From: Pseudobdellovibrio exovorus JSS
Lineage (GTDB): Bacteria > Bdellovibrionota > Bdellovibrionia > Bdellovibrionales > Bdellovibrionaceae
Assembly: GCF_000348725.1 (NCBI RefSeq)
Contig: NC_020813.1
Coordinates: forward strand, 1,712,248-1,776,247
Direction of reading: 5' to 3'
Length of the DNA: 64,000 bases
Shown piece by piece: positions 63,411 to 64,000 of this stretch. The translations under genes were made by a program, and so were the position numbers. The notes below the pieces were generated by a model. It did no database searches. It saw only the letters and a program-made list of their open reading frames with translations, and was not told the origin of the DNA. Numbering within the stretch: the stretch's first letter is position 1; each line of letters starts with the position of its first letter.

Positions 63411-64000
63411 CTACTCTTTAATCGCGCGACCAGTTACTTTTTTAAGTTCCTCAGTCGTTTTTTTCGGCTCTTTCGAAAAATATCCCGCCGCTTTTTTCGC
63501 TTCCATCTCTACTTGTGCATCTTGGGGAATCAGATGATCCGGAATGGATACGCGGTTCACCACTTCGATTCCACTTTTGACGATGGCATCGTATTTCATA
63601 TTACTCATAGAATGCAGGTTGTGAATTTTGCTAATTCCAAAAAGATGTAAACAGTCTGGCATAAACTCTTGGAAACGCGCATCTTCCGTTCCAGCCACAC
63701 ACTCTGTGCGTCTAAAGTAAGTCGCGGCCGTATCACCACCCTCTTGGCGCTTACGAGCATTATAAACTAAGAACTTCGTCACTTCACCAAGAGCGCGGCC
63801 CTCTTTACGATAGTAAATAATAATCCCCACACCGCCTCGTTGGGCTGTGCGAGTCGCATCTTCAATTCCATACATCAAATATGGACGACACGTGCAAATA
63901 TCCGAACCAAATACATCCGAACCATTACATTCGTCATGCACACGGCATGTGAGTTCTACCTTTGGATTTGCTAGATCTTCTGCCTTCCCAAAAATATACG
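63411..64000 (-). CDS. URC1-type GTP cyclohydrolase II-like protein (5' truncated by window)
   Basis: The frame stays open past the right edge (upstream codons read YIFGKAEDLANPKVELTCRVH), so the N-terminus is missing. The RibA core is visible: RVHDECNGSDVFGSDICTC (zinc Cys), then YRKEGRALGEV. It differs from riboflavin RibA in the tail. With URC4 and upp beside it, the URC1 role in uracil catabolism is more likely than riboflavin synthesis. Confidence 0.82.
   Translation of the reverse strand, partial: YIFGKAEDLANPKVELTCRVHDECNGSDVFGSDICTCRPYLMYGIEDATRTAQRGGVGIIIYYRKEGRALGEVTKFLVYNARKRQEGGDTAATYFRRTECVAGTEDARFQEFMPDCLHLFGISKIHNLHSMSNMKYDAIVKSGIEVVNRVSIPDHLIPQDAQVEMEAKKAAGYFSKEPKKTTEELKKVTGRAIKE

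Noticed and set aside
1-64000. CRISPR arrays, insertion sequences, prophage
   Set aside because: No regular 24-40-nt repeats with spacers, no transposase or integrase, no terminal inverted repeats flanking a gene, and no phage structural genes were found.

Overview
The window looks like chromosome of a Gram-negative predatory or Bdellovibrio-like bacterium (Bdellovibrionota). This is an inference from the mix of genes: type III glutamine synthetase, B12-dependent ribonucleotide reductase, RNase Y together with an LptE-type outer-membrane lipoprotein, many secreted proteins of unknown family, and moderate-to-low G+C. There is no 16S gene to settle it. Genes are densely packed on both strands. 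No insertion sequence, prophage or CRISPR array was seen.

Layout. 0-12.7 kb: a partial CinA-like protein, glnN, two tandem secreted metzincin-like paralogues, ilvE, nrdJ, an A-type Fe-S carrier and a Calx-beta-like lipoprotein. 12.9-24.2 kb (minus strand): a housekeeping block with fdx, tyrS, rny, fthC, zapA, ftsY, smc, holA and lptE. 24.3-27.9 kb: a serine-pathway pair (class V aminotransferase plus SerA-like dehydrogenase), purA, tRNA-Lys and tRNA-Glu. 28.0-30.7 kb: a hicAB toxin-antitoxin pair with its operator-promoter, an acetyltransferase, a probable 16-codon gene and a radical SAM protein. 30.8-41.3 kb: a copper-type P-ATPase, a DEAD-box helicase, small secreted and hydrolase genes, a CNNM/CBS protein, ExoD, and an ECF sigma / membrane anti-sigma pair divergent from an outer-membrane protein-MerP-MerT-like operon. 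41.4-50.3 kb: a lytic transglycosylase, a LysR regulator, DedA, a guanidinium exporter under a guanidine-III riboswitch, a hemin-type ABC importer, and a TauE/SafE exporter with its DUF1634 partner. 50.3-56.5 kb: a TolC/RND efflux operon bracketed by two TetR regulators, with twin operators. 56.5-64 kb: SixA, a large glycosidase-like secreted protein, a small porin-like protein, an ArsC/Spx-like protein, and a uracil cluster (udk, upp, URC4, URC1).

Most notable findings. (1) The element TTGTCACAA-N15/16-CGTA occurs in three intergenic promoter positions: before the ECF sigma gene, before the divergent OMP-MerP-MerT-like operon, and about 9.5 kb away before the copper-type P-ATPase. This suggests a self-regulating metal-stress ECF regulon. 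The putative anti-sigma has Cys/His residues at the predicted outer membrane face. (2) RNase Y has Asn in place of both metal-binding Asp residues of its HD domain, so it may be catalytically dead. (3) A guanidine-III riboswitch precedes the Gdx/SugE exporter. (4) A URC-type uracil catabolism cluster lies at the right edge. (5) Two secreted paralogues carry the metzincin motif HExxHxxGxxH. (6) A 16-codon ORF with a near-consensus ribosome binding site and promoter lies between larger genes. (7) Short tandem duplications of 7-15 nt recur just after stop codons.
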